This document shows, in pieces, positions 16,376-24,291 of a stretch of DNA of 64,000 bases. This DNA is from Pseudarthrobacter sulfonivorans (lineage in GTDB: Bacteria > Actinomycetota > Actinomycetes > Actinomycetales > Micrococcaceae). Every line of letters starts with the position of its first letter. The stretch's first letter is position 1. The position numbers were made by a program, and so were the translations under genes. The DNA is taken from assembly GCF_014712225.1 (NCBI RefSeq), contig NZ_JACXBW010000014.1:1-64000 (forward strand), in the 5' to 3' direction. The notes beneath the pieces are model-generated. The model did no database searches, was not told the origin of the DNA, and was given only the letters and a program-made list of their open reading frames with translations.

Positions 16376-17170
16376 TCAGGCGGTGGCTGCGCCGGTCATG
16401 ATCGCCACTGCATCGGTCATGTTGTGTGATTGCGGCGTGATGGTGGCCGCGCACTTGCCGAGGCGCTGGATGTGGATCCGGTCCGCCACGTCAAACACGT
16501 GGGGCATGTTGTGGCTGATCAGGATCACTGGCAGGCCGCGGTCCCGGAGGTCGCGGACAAGCTGCAGGACCTGGTTGGATTCCCGGACGCCGAGTGCCGC
16601 TGTGGGCTCATCGAGCACGACAACCTTTGAACCGAACGCTGCTGCACGGGCCACGGCAACGGCTTGGCGCTGGCCGCCGGAGAGGTTCTCCACCGGCACG
16701 GTCACGTCCTGGAGCGTGGAGATGCCCAGCCGGGTCAGCTCCTGCTTGGCCTTCAGGCGCATACCTTTGGTGTCGAGCATCCGGAACACGCTCCCGAGGA
16801 TTCCCGCGCGCCTTTCCTCCCGGCCAAGGAAGAGGTTGGAGGCGACATCCAGGGCCGGCGAGACTGCCAGGTTCTGGTACACGGTTTCGATGCCGTGGAC
16901 CCTGGCGTCCTGGGGACGTTTGAAGTGCACCGGCTGTCCTGAGACAAAGAGCTCGCCGGAGTCCGGGACTTCTGCTCCGGTCAGGCACTTAATCAGGGTT
17001 GATTTCCCGGCGCCGTTGTCGCCGATGATTGCCAGGACTTCGCCCGGGTAGAGGTCGAGGCTGACTCCGTCCAGGCCGACGACGCGGCCGAAGGTCTTGA
17101 CGAGGTTCCTGGCCGTCAGGATGGGTTCGCGGGTGGCGATGTGCTGGGCTGCAGATTCTGTCATGGTCAT
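16376..17170 (-). CDS. frcA: Fructose-type ABC importer ATPase (FrcA-like)
   Basis: 264 aa from the ATG at 17170, which overlaps the permease stop by four bases; the longer frame lies within the permease gene. It has one ATPase domain: Walker A GDNGAGKST (50-58), Q-loop region ETVYQNLAV, signature LSGGQRQ (163-169), Walker B VVVLDEPTAALG and switch His in ILISHNMPHV. A single domain, not the double ABC of RbsA or XylG, is the mark of the FrcA type. It powers fructose import with the two genes upstream. The start overlap implies coupled translation. Confidence 0.92.
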   Translation of the reverse strand: MTMTESAAQHIATREPILTARNLVKTFGRVVGLDGVSLDLYPGEVLAIIGDNGAGKSTLIKCLTGAEVPDSGELFVSGQPVHFKRPQDARVHGIETVYQNLAVSPALDVASNLFLGREERRAGILGSVFRMLDTKGMRLKAKQELTRLGISTLQDVTVPVENLSGGQRQAVAVARAAAFGSKVVVLDEPTAALGVRESNQVLQLVRDLRDRGLPVILISHNMPHVFDVADRIHIQRLGKCAATITPQSHNMTDAVAIMTGAATA

Positions 17171-18213
17171 GACTTGACCTTTCGGATCCACTGGTCGATG
17201 GACACAGCGAGGATGATCAGGACGCCCACTGCGAGGGTCTGGTACAAAACGTCCAAACCGGCGAGGGAAAGCCCGTTGCGGAAGACGCCCACGATCAGGG
17301 CGCCGAGGAGCGTTCCCCAGACGGAGCCGCGGCCGCCGAAGAGGCTGGTTCCGCCGATGACGACTGCGGTGATGGAGTCCAGGTTCAGGTCCACACCGGC
17401 GTTGGGGCTGGCTGCGTTGGTGCGGCCGATCTGGATCCATGCTCCGATGGCCAGAACGGCGCCGGCAGCGAGGTAGACGCTCATGAGGACTTTGTTCACG
17501 GCGATGCCGGCCAGTCGGGCGGCTTCCTTGTCATCGCCCACGGCGTAGACATGCCGGCCCCAGGCGGTCTTGCCCAGGATGAACGCAATGGCGATGTACA
17601 GCAGGAGCATCACGACGACGCCGGTGGAGATCCTCACCGGGCCCACCGGGAACGTGGTGCCTGTCCAGGTCAGCAGATCCGGCATCGCCGAGCCGCGCAC
17701 TGTCGCTCCGTTGGAGTACAGCAGCGTCAGGGCGATGAAAATGTTCAGCGTACCCAGGGTGACGATGAACGGGGGGAGCCGGAACCTGGTGACCAGGAAT
17801 CCGTTGAGGGCTCCGGCGGCGAGTCCGACGATCAGGCCTGCCAGCAGGGCAACGGGCGCGGGAAGTCCGTTATTGACGGCGAGCTGGGCGACGACCATGG
17901 AGGACAGGATCATCACGGCTCCGACGGACAGGTCGATGCCGGCTGTGAGAATGATGAGTGTCTGCGCGATGGCGAGGGTGCCGACGACGGAGACCTGCTG
18001 GGTAATCAGCGAGAGGTTTTCAACCCGCAGGAACCTGTCATTGAGGAGGCCGAACACGACCACCGCGATGAGGAGGACGAGGGCAGGGCTGACGGCAGGA
18101 TAGCGGTGGAGGATATTGCGTATCCGGCTAAGCGGTGTCTGGCGGTCAAGGAATTCCTCCGCCAGGTCGGCATGCCCGGCGCTGGGCGGGCCGGCGGTCT
18201 GTTGCTGGGTCAC
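17167..18213 (-). CDS. frcC: Fructose-type ABC importer permease (FrcC-like)
   Basis: 348 aa with about ten helices, a member of the RbsC/FrcC (BPD_transp_2) family. The hydrophilic N-terminus has RIRNILHRYPAVSPALVLLIAVVVFG. The diagnostic core includes VGTLAIAQTLIILTAGIDLSVGAVM, NGFLVTRFRLPPFIVTLGTLNI and the ATPase-contact loop GDDKEAARLAGI. The C-terminal LFGGRGSVWGTLLGALIVGVFRNGL is also family-typical. It forms the membrane pore of the importer, between the binding protein (115 bases upstream, past an attenuator-like hairpin) and the ATPase. Confidence 0.93.
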   Translation of the reverse strand: MTQQQTAGPPSAGHADLAEEFLDRQTPLSRIRNILHRYPAVSPALVLLIAVVVFGLLNDRFLRVENLSLITQQVSVVGTLAIAQTLIILTAGIDLSVGAVMILSSMVVAQLAVNNGLPAPVALLAGLIVGLAAGALNGFLVTRFRLPPFIVTLGTLNIFIALTLLYSNGATVRGSAMPDLLTWTGTTFPVGPVRISTGVVVMLLLYIAIAFILGKTAWGRHVYAVGDDKEAARLAGIAVNKVLMSVYLAAGAVLAIGAWIQIGRTNAASPNAGVDLNLDSITAVVIGGTSLFGGRGSVWGTLLGALIVGVFRNGLSLAGLDVLYQTLAVGVLIILAVSIDQWIRKVKS

Positions 18214-18276
18214 GATGGGTCCTGATCTTCAGTGATGGTAGCTAGAGCGGAGCTAGCTTGGTAGGCAAGCGCGGGG

Positions 18277-18313
18277 GGCGGGGCGATAGCGGCTCCGGCC
18301 TCCCCGCCCCGCC
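18277..18313 (-). terminator. Attenuator-like hairpin between frcB and frcC
   Basis: GGCGGGGCG (18277-18285) pairs with CGCCCCGCC (18305-18313), directly after the binding-protein stop at 18328. A hairpin at this place is often a partial terminator or an mRNA stabiliser that raises binding-protein level over the permease. Confidence 0.55.
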
Positions 18314-18327
18314 GTGAAGCTGGGTGG

Positions 18328-19446
18328 TTACTTTCCCCAGCAGATGTCGGAAGCAGCGGTGGTGGTGATGCTCTTGATGCCGTCGGCGGGCTTGTCGGTG
18401 ACGAGTTCGACACCGGTGTTGAAGAAGTCCAGGCCTTCGGAGTTGGCGGGCTTCTTGCCGGTCTTGGCGAGGTCAACAATGGCTTTCACGCCAAGTTCGG
18501 CCATTTTGACCGGGTACTGCTGGGCGGTGGCGCCGATGACGCCGGACTTGACGTTGTTGACGCCGGTGCAGCCGCCGTCGATCGAAACGACCAGCACGTC
18601 CTTGTCCTTGCCGGCGGACTTCAGTGCTTCGAAGGCGCCGGCGGCGGCAGGTTCGTTGATGGTGTAGATGACGTTGATGTTCGGGTTCTTGGACAGGAGT
18701 GTTTCCATGGCGGTGCGGCCGCCGTCCTCGTTGCCCTGGGAGGCCTGGTTGCCGACGATCTCGTAGTCGCCGCCTTTGCCGCCGGTGTACTTGCCGGTTT
18801 TGGCCTCGTCGCCGTTCTTCTTCTTGTCCGCAGTGGCGATACCCAGCCCGGTCAGGAAGCCTTGGTCCCGGTTGTAGTCCACGGAAACGATCTTGTCGTC
18901 GAAGAGGTCGACGAGGGCGATGGTGGCCTTCTTGCCGCTGAGCTGCGCTGCGGTCCATTTGCCGATCAGCTCCCCGGCGGCGAAGTTATCCGTGGCGAAG
19001 GTGATGTCAGCGGCGTCGGCCGGGTCCGGCGGCGTGTCCAGGGCGATTACGAATAGGCCGGCGTCCTTGGCCTTCTTCAGGGCATCCACGACGGACGGGC
19101 CGTTAGGGGTGATCAGAATTCCCTTGTCGCCCTTGGAGATTGCGTTTTCGATGGCCTGGATCTGGGTGTCCTCGTCGCCGTCGGCTTTTCCTGCCGCGAG
19201 CTTCAGGTCTACGCCGTTCGCTTCGGCGGCCTTCTTCGCCCCGTCCTGCATGGAGACGAAGAACGGGTTGGTGGTGGTTTTGACGATGAGGGAGACGCCG
19301 ACTTTTTCGTCAGCGGTCCCTCCACTGGCAGACGGACCGCTGGAACTGCCGCCGCATGCAGAAAGACTGAGTGCTCCCAGGGTCAGGGCTGCTCCGGCAG
19401 CGAGGATGCGGGTGGCCGTTGAACGGGGGGCTTTGGAACTCAACAT
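18328..19446 (-). CDS. frcB: Fructose-type ABC importer substrate-binding lipoprotein (FrcB-like)
   Basis: 372 aa. The signal peptide ends in LSLSAC, with lipobox Cys at residue 31, followed by a glycine- and serine-rich linker. The peripla_BP_4 fold shows as VGVSLIVKTTTNPFFVSMQDG, AIENAISKGDKGILITPNGPSV, GLFVIALDTPPDP, VVSIDGGCTGVNNVKSG and IGATAQQYPVKMAELGV. This is the FrcB/RbsB group. Fructose is inferred from the linked fructokinase, levanase and LacI gene; ribose-type ligands cannot be ruled out. It is the first gene of the importer operon, and its promoter has a LacI-type operator just downstream of the -10. Confidence 0.93.
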   Translation of the reverse strand: MLSSKAPRSTATRILAAGAALTLGALSLSACGGSSSGPSASGGTADEKVGVSLIVKTTTNPFFVSMQDGAKKAAEANGVDLKLAAGKADGDEDTQIQAIENAISKGDKGILITPNGPSVVDALKKAKDAGLFVIALDTPPDPADAADITFATDNFAAGELIGKWTAAQLSGKKATIALVDLFDDKIVSVDYNRDQGFLTGLGIATADKKKNGDEAKTGKYTGGKGGDYEIVGNQASQGNEDGGRTAMETLLSKNPNINVIYTINEPAAAGAFEALKSAGKDKDVLVVSIDGGCTGVNNVKSGVIGATAQQYPVKMAELGVKAIVDLAKTGKKPANSEGLDFFNTGVELVTDKPADGIKSITTTAASDICWGK

Positions 19447-19481
19447 TGAATCTCCTGGTGTTTGAGGCCCTCCCAGGCCTC

Positions 19482-19529
19482 GACAACGATGTCATGTACG
19501 ATGTAAGCAGCATCACACGGGAGAGTCAA
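19482..19529 (-). promoter_or_regulatory. frcB promoter and LacI-type operator
   Basis: On the minus strand -35 TTGACT (19529-19524), 17 bases, -10-like TTACAT (19506-19501), then the operator GACATCGTTGTC (19493-19482) at about +1. The operator differs by one base from the perfect palindrome at 21135-21146. Confidence 0.7.
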
Positions 19530-19556
19530 TAGATGCAACTAGGAGGAGCGATTATT

Positions 19557-20609
19557 TTGACAACGATGTCCAGTCGTAGCCAGCCGGCGCTGTCCGCGAG
19601 CCGTCCAACAATGCGCCACGTGGCCGCGCTGGCGGGCGTCGGGATTAAGACCGTCTCCAGGGTGATCAATGACGAACCCGGCGTGTCCGAAGCCACCCGC
19701 AGCAAGGTGCTCAACGCTTCCCAGCAGCTCAACTACCAGCTGGACATGGCGGCCGGCAGCCTGCGCCGGGCAGGCAGGAGGACACTCTCGGTGGGCCTCT
19801 TGCTTCCAAGTGTCTCCAACCCGTTCAGCGGGGAGATCAACCGTGCCATGGAAGATGCGCTCGGCGCGAGAGGAATAGCCGTTTTTGCAGCCAGCCTCGA
19901 TGATGACCCCCAGAGGGAGAAGGCCATAGTTGCAGCATTCCTGGGCCGACGCGTTGACGGGCTAATCCTCACGCCGATCACCAGGAGCCAGGCCTATGTG
20001 ATCCCGGAGCACTCCCGGGACCTGCCGCTGGTCTTCATAGACCGTGAACCGGTAGGAATTGAAGCAGACGCCGTCGTGACGGACAACGCCACCGGCGCCG
20101 CGAAGGCAGCCAGACACCTGATCAGCCGCGGCCACAGCAGGCTCGCGTATCTGGGGGACCGCACAGACATCCAGACCGCCCGGGAACGCCGGAGGGGGTT
20201 CATTGAGGAGCTCGGTCGACAGGGAATTCCCACCTCAACAGTTCCCGTCCGCGAAAACCTTCACGACGAAGAATCAGCAAGGCTGGCTGCGTTGGAGCTT
20301 CTCACCGCTACGGAACCACCGACTGCAATCTTCTCGAGCCAAAACCTCGTCACCTTCGGCGCCATGCGTGCCTTGCGAGAGCTCGGGCTCAGCAAACGCG
20401 TGGCCTTGATCGGGTTCGATGACTTCACTCTTGCAGACATGATGGACCCCGGCGTGACCGTCATCGCCCAGCACCCGGAGCGGATCGGGAAGCTTGCCGC
20501 CGAGCGGCTGCTGGCCCGGATCGATGGCGACAAACAGTCCCCGCACACCTATGTTGTGCCGTCCGAGCTGATACAAAGGGGCTCCGGGGAGCTCCTCCCC
20601 CCGGCCTGA
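19557..20609 (+). CDS. LacI-family repressor of the fructan locus
   Basis: 350 aa from the TTG at 19557. The frame also has an ATG at 19533, but the Shine-Dalgarno AGGAGG (19541-19546) would then lie inside the gene, so the TTG (10 bases after it) or the ATG at 19566 is preferred. The HTH MRHVAALAGVGIKTVSRVINDEPGVSEATRSKV with hinge helix LDMAAGSLR is followed by a periplasmic-binding-like effector domain (LSVGLLLPSVSNPF, VDGLILTPIT, ALIGFDDFTLADMM). It most likely represses frcB, itself and the levanase through GACAACGnTGTC sites. Fructose or a phosphate ester is the likely inducer. Confidence 0.9.
   Translation: MTTMSSRSQPALSASRPTMRHVAALAGVGIKTVSRVINDEPGVSEATRSKVLNASQQLNYQLDMAAGSLRRAGRRTLSVGLLLPSVSNPFSGEINRAMEDALGARGIAVFAASLDDDPQREKAIVAAFLGRRVDGLILTPITRSQAYVIPEHSRDLPLVFIDREPVGIEADAVVTDNATGAAKAARHLISRGHSRLAYLGDRTDIQTARERRRGFIEELGRQGIPTSTVPVRENLHDEESARLAALELLTATEPPTAIFSSQNLVTFGAMRALRELGLSKRVALIGFDDFTLADMMDPGVTVIAQHPERIGKLAAERLLARIDGDKQSPHTYVVPSELIQRGSGELLPPA
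19559..19570. promoter_or_regulatory. LacI-type operator in its own start region
   Basis: GACAACGATGTC, the same 12-mer type as at 19482 and 21135, overlaps the start codon of the repressor gene. This points to autoregulation by blocking early elongation or initiation. Confidence 0.65.
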
Positions 20610-20663
20610 CACGGCTAAGGCTTCCCGCACAATCAGACGAACCCATCGACCTGAAAGGCATCA

Positions 20664-20960
20664 ATGATGACCAAAACCCTGTACGCCGAGTTCACCGTCC
20701 AACCAGGCAGCGAAGCCCGCGTAGCGGAGATGATGCTCGAACTGACCCGGCGCGTCCGCCAGGAACCGGGCAACGAGCTGTTTCTTCCCTACACCAGGGA
20801 AGAAAACCCCCGGGAGTACTTTGTCTTCGAGGTCTACCGTGATGAAGCCGCATTCCAGGAACACATCAGCGCCGACTACGGCGCCACGTTCAACCAGGAA
20901 CTGACCCGCCACATCGAAGGGGACGCCTCGGAGCTGACCTGGCTCCTGCCGGTGGAGTAG
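20664..20960 (+). CDS. Antibiotic-biosynthesis-monooxygenase (ABM) domain protein
   Basis: 98 aa, the usual size of a one-domain ABM protein with a ferredoxin-like fold. Visible features are LYAEFTVQPGSEARVAEMM, then VRQEPGNELFLPYTR and FVFEVYRDEAAFQEHISADY. The E...Y...D..A...H pattern is typical of YgiN-type quinol monooxygenases. The start is either ATG at 20664 or 20667, after GAAAGG. It is 54 bases after the LacI gene on the same strand and may be co-transcribed, but it has no obvious role in fructan use. Confidence 0.85.
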   Translation: MMTKTLYAEFTVQPGSEARVAEMMLELTRRVRQEPGNELFLPYTREENPREYFVFEVYRDEAAFQEHISADYGATFNQELTRHIEGDASELTWLLPVE

Positions 20961-21094
20961 CCCCCCGGCCAAATCCGGCCACGAATCGTTCCCTTCCCGC
21001 TCGCCGCTGGTGGGGAACTTTTTGCTGCCCGCCGCCACTTGGCAGGCCCATCGGAGGTGCCGCGGGGAGGCGATTCCAACTCCGCCGGAGACCG

Positions 21095-21146
21095 TTGACT
21101 TGTCTAACGGACATCACCTAGTGTCCTTCGCACTGACAACGTTGTC
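21095..21146 (+). promoter_or_regulatory. Levanase promoter and operator
   Basis: -35 TTGACT (21095-21100), 18 bases, -10-like TAGTGT (21119-21124), then the perfect palindromic operator GACAACGTTGTC (21135-21146). TGTCTAACGG occurs twice (21101-21110 and 21143-21152), so a second half-site sits in the spacer. Confidence 0.7.
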
Positions 21147-21181
21147 TAACGGCGACGCGCGATGAAGGGCGAATCAGGCAT

Positions 21182-23800
21182 ATGAAAAATACGACTACCC
21201 GCAGGACGCATGGCGTTTCTGCACTGACGCTGGCGGGACTGACGCTGGCCGCCGCACTGGCGGGTTCTTTACCGGCCTCCGCGGCCGAACTCGGGGATGA
21301 GCAGCACCGACCGGCCATCCATTACACGCCGGAAAAGAACTGGATGAACGACCCCAACGGGCTCGTCTTCCACAAGGGCGTCTATCACATGTACTACCAG
21401 CACAACCCCTCCGGGAACACGTGGGGGAACATGTCCTGGGGCCATGCCACGTCCAAGGACCTCGTCCACTGGGAAGAACAGCCGCTGGCTATCTCCACTG
21501 ATGCGGAAGAGGATGTTTTCTCCGGCAGCATCGTCGTGGACAAGGACAATACCTCCGGTTTGGGAACCAAAAAGAATCCCCCGATGATTGCGATCTACAC
21601 CAGCGCCTACAAGGATGCTTCTCCACACCGCGGCCTGCAGGCGCAGTCCCTGGCCTACAGCCTGGACGACGGCCAGACCTGGACGAAATACTCAGGCAAT
21701 CCCGTGCTGAACCGGAATTCGGCCAACTTTCGGGATCCCAAGGTGTTCTGGTATGGCAAACCCGGCGGCGGCTACTGGGTCATGACCGCGGTGGAGGCGC
21801 AGGAGCACAAGGTCGTCCTGTACAAGTCCGACAACCTCAAGGACTGGACCGCTTTGAGCGAGTTCGGGCCAGCCAACGCCACCGGCGGACAGTGGGAATG
21901 CCCCGACCTGTTCCCCCTGGCCGTAGATGGCGACAAGAAAAACATCAAATGGGTCATGGTGGTCAACATCAATCCCGGCGGCGTGGCTGGCGGCTCCGCC
22001 GGCCAGTACTTCGTGGGCGACTTCGACGGCACCACCTTCACCTCCGAAACCACCGAACCCGCCACTGTGGCACCGGCCGGCACAGTCCTCGCCGGATTCA
22101 ACGACGGAACCTACAACGGCTGGACCGTGAACAACGAACCGGGCAACTGGAAGAACGGCCCCTTCGGTGACGCCCCGGCGACCGGTTCCCTGCCCGGTCA
22201 GAACCTGGTGACCGGATTCGGCGGCAGCGGACTGAGCAACTCCTTCAACGACGGCGACTGGCCCCTCGGTTCCATGCAGTCACCAACCTTCACGGTGACC
22301 GATGACTACCTGAATTTCCTCGTTGGCGGGGGCAAGCACCCCCGCGTCTCCGACAAGCTGGACAATAACCCGCCCGAGGGGGAGCTCAAGTTTGGGGGCT
22401 TCGAGGTTCCCGAGGGGACGACGCTGGCCGATGCCGGCTGGACCGGCACAGGAGACCTGACCCCCAATTTCCAGCCAGCCACCAGCGGTGGGGACTTTTA
22501 CCTTGGCGCCAAACGGATCAATACGTTCGAAGCCGGCACCGTACCCGGTGATGACCGGCAGGGTACCCTGACATCACCCGATTTCCCCATCACGAAGAAT
22601 TTCATGAGCATGCTGGTCGGCGGCGGCAACCGCCCGGCCGACTCCGGACAGACCTTGGCCGTCGAGCTGCTCATCAATGGCAGTGTGGTCCGCTCCCTGG
22701 CCGGCGACAACGCCGGGGTGCTGAACTGGAAAGGCTGGGACGTTTCGGAATTCGCGGGCCAGAATGCACAGTTGAGGATCGTTGACCAAGCTACCGGGGG
22801 GTGGGGGCACGTGACCCTTGACCACGTCATGCTCACTGACACTGCCGCTGTTCCCAGGTCCGATGAAGAAACAGTGAACTTGGTAGTCAACGGGCAGGTG
22901 GTCCGTACGGCCACCGGCAACGACAGCGAGACCTTGGACTGGGCATCATGGAATGTCAAGGAATTTGTTGGCCAGCAGGCACAAATCAAGGTTGTCGATA
23001 ACAACAGGTTCGGCTGGGGGCATATACTCGCCGACGAATTCACAGCAAGCTCCACAGCAGCGACGTCCCGGCTGGAGTCCTATGACTGGCTGGATTACGG
23101 ACGGGACTACTACGCCACCGTATCCTTCGCCAATATGCCCGACGACAAGCGGGTCATGCTGGGCTGGATGAACAACTGGGACTACGCCAACAACATCCCA
23201 ACCAGCCCCTGGCGCAGCGCCATGGCCCTGCCCCGCGAAGTGAAACTCACGCAAACCCCTGACGGCCCCCGCCTCGCCCAAAGTGCCGTAAAGCAGGTGG
23301 AAAAACTGGGAGGGAAGGTCACCTATAACGACAGGAAGGGCGGCCCGATTTCCGCAGGGACGCACCCGCTGCCCGCACAGTCGGCAGGCCAGGTGCAGCA
23401 GGTGGACATCACCTTCGCCCCCGGTACCGCAACAAAATCCGGCATCACCGTCCTGGGCGACGGAAACTCAGCCACCGTCATCGGCTACGATGCCACGACC
23501 GGGAAGATGTTCGTTGACCGCACAAAATCCGGCAACACAACCTTCCACCCTGCCTTCGCCTCCATCGAGGACGCCCCCGTCACCCTGGACAAGAACGGCA
23601 ACGTCACCCTGCGGATCTACCTCGACCGTTCCTCCGTGGAGGTGTTCGCCCAGGACGGCCTAAAAACCATCACCGACCAGGTGTTCCCCAACCCAGGAGC
23701 CGACAAGATGGCCCTCTTCGCCGAAGGCGGGAGCGCCCAGCTCAAATCACTCACCGTGACACCGCTGGAAAAGGCAATGTTCCTCCCCGAAAAGAAATAA
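21182..23800 (+). CDS. Secreted GH32 levanase/inulinase with large internal insertion
   Basis: 872 aa with a signal peptide (about 1-35, cleavage after SAA). It hydrolyses beta-fructosyl bonds in levan, inulin or sucrose outside the cell. All three GH32 motifs are present: WMNDPNG with nucleophile Asp57, FRDP at 183-186, and ECPDL with acid/base Glu239. The C-terminal beta-sandwich is clear (LRIYLDRSSVEVFAQDG). Residues about 295-632 interrupt the catalytic propeller before LDYGRDYYATVSF. They contain duplicated units, each with a strand block and GWGH (540-543 and 611-614), plus two LVGGG blocks (379-384 and 478-482). These may be sugar-binding or a fused non-catalytic domain. An ATG start follows GAAGGGCGAATC. 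Confidence 0.93.
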   Translation: MKNTTTRRTHGVSALTLAGLTLAAALAGSLPASAAELGDEQHRPAIHYTPEKNWMNDPNGLVFHKGVYHMYYQHNPSGNTWGNMSWGHATSKDLVHWEEQPLAISTDAEEDVFSGSIVVDKDNTSGLGTKKNPPMIAIYTSAYKDASPHRGLQAQSLAYSLDDGQTWTKYSGNPVLNRNSANFRDPKVFWYGKPGGGYWVMTAVEAQEHKVVLYKSDNLKDWTALSEFGPANATGGQWECPDLFPLAVDGDKKNIKWVMVVNINPGGVAGGSAGQYFVGDFDGTTFTSETTEPATVAPAGTVLAGFNDGTYNGWTVNNEPGNWKNGPFGDAPATGSLPGQNLVTGFGGSGLSNSFNDGDWPLGSMQSPTFTVTDDYLNFLVGGGKHPRVSDKLDNNPPEGELKFGGFEVPEGTTLADAGWTGTGDLTPNFQPATSGGDFYLGAKRINTFEAGTVPGDDRQGTLTSPDFPITKNFMSMLVGGGNRPADSGQTLAVELLINGSVVRSLAGDNAGVLNWKGWDVSEFAGQNAQLRIVDQATGGWGHVTLDHVMLTDTAAVPRSDEETVNLVVNGQVVRTATGNDSETLDWASWNVKEFVGQQAQIKVVDNNRFGWGHILADEFTASSTAATSRLESYDWLDYGRDYYATVSFANMPDDKRVMLGWMNNWDYANNIPTSPWRSAMALPREVKLTQTPDGPRLAQSAVKQVEKLGGKVTYNDRKGGPISAGTHPLPAQSAGQVQQVDITFAPGTATKSGITVLGDGNSATVIGYDATTGKMFVDRTKSGNTTFHPAFASIEDAPVTLDKNGNVTLRIYLDRSSVEVFAQDGLKTITDQVFPNPGADKMALFAEGGSAQLKSLTVTPLEKAMFLPEKK

Positions 23801-23836
23801 CTCACCCGCGAGGTAACCAGATCACGTGAGCGTAGG

Positions 23837-23884
23837 AGCTGAAGGGGCTGAATTCGGTATCCACCGAGCTCAGCCCCTTCAGCT
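23837..23884 (+). terminator. Levanase terminator
   Basis: A 15-bp perfect stem, AGCTGAAGGGGCTGA (23837-23851) against TCAGCCCCTTCAGCT (23870-23884), followed by TTCCTT. It starts 37 bases after the levanase stop. Confidence 0.85.
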
Positions 23885-23947
23885 TTCCTTGCGCCGCGTT
23901 GCCAAGTCTCAACAGAAACAGAAAGAATTTGGACGGACTTCTCGCCC

Positions 23948-23989
23948 CCTGTTGTCAGGCTGAAGCACACCCAAACCTGACGTCAGGCA
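23948..23989. repeat. Paired palindromes, including copy 2 of the 16-bp repeat
   Basis: CCTGTTGTCAGG (23948-23959) and CCTGACGTCAGG (23976-23987) share arms and are 28 bases apart, start to start. The 16-mer AACCTGACGTCAGGCA (23974-23989) is identical to 1693-1708. They precede a serine-recombinase relic, a layout that resembles a resolvase binding (res) region. Confidence 0.5.
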
Positions 23990-24003
23990 CACGCCTGAAA
24001 CCG

Positions 24004-24195
24004 GACCGCCTGCGCTCACTCGTCCAGACGCCGACCGACAAGGGTGTGCGCGTGGAGTTCGCAAGGCTCACCTGGCATCACGGACGAGAACCCACCTATG
24101 GCAAACCTCGTGCTGTCGGTGAGGGGCGCTTCGCCGAATTCGAACGGACCGTCGTCAAGGAACGGACCAGGCTTACGGGACACCGGCGGGAGACA
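24004..24195 (+). pseudogene. Relic of a serine recombinase (resolvase/invertase)
   Basis: Pieces of the middle of a resolvase-family catalytic domain are found in three successive frames. From 24004: DRLRSLVQTPTDKGVRVEF. Then, in a second frame near 24085: TDENPPMANLVLSV. Then from about 24125, back in the first frame: GRFAEFERTVVKERT. In intact enzymes these form one run (LVQxLTDKGVRVEF, the SPMANLMLSVMGAFAEFE motif, and RERQ). The N-terminal catalytic Ser and the C-terminal HTH are both missing. This is a decayed fragment of a Tn3-like transposon or invertase. Confidence 0.75.
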
Positions 24196-24213
24196 GCGGC
24201 ACCACAAGCGATG

Positions 24214-24243
24214 CTTGTATTACAAGCTTCAGACTTGTATCCT
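24214..24243 (+). promoter_or_regulatory. Promoter with palindromic GntR/FCD-type operator
   Basis: CTTGTATTACAAG (24214-24226) is a perfect palindrome around one T and fits the GntR-FCD consensus TnGTnnnACnA. It covers the -35 TTGTAT (24215-24220); 17 bases later TATCCT (24238-24243) is the -10. A second half-site CTTGTAT overlaps the -10. The start codon at 24292 is about 42 bases downstream of the expected transcript start. Confidence 0.7.
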
Positions 24244-24291
24244 ATGTGTGAGGGCAATGCAGCCCGGACAGCCTGCTTTCGAGGAGCATCA

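Noticed and set aside
19533..19556. ATG at 19533 as the start of the LacI gene
   Set aside because: The only good Shine-Dalgarno (AGGAGG) lies inside this would-be coding part, so a downstream TTG or ATG is used.
23899..24291. N-terminal extension of the talarate-type dehydratase
   Set aside because: The bases hold a recombinase relic, the operator and the promoter. A Shine-Dalgarno and the family start are at 24292.
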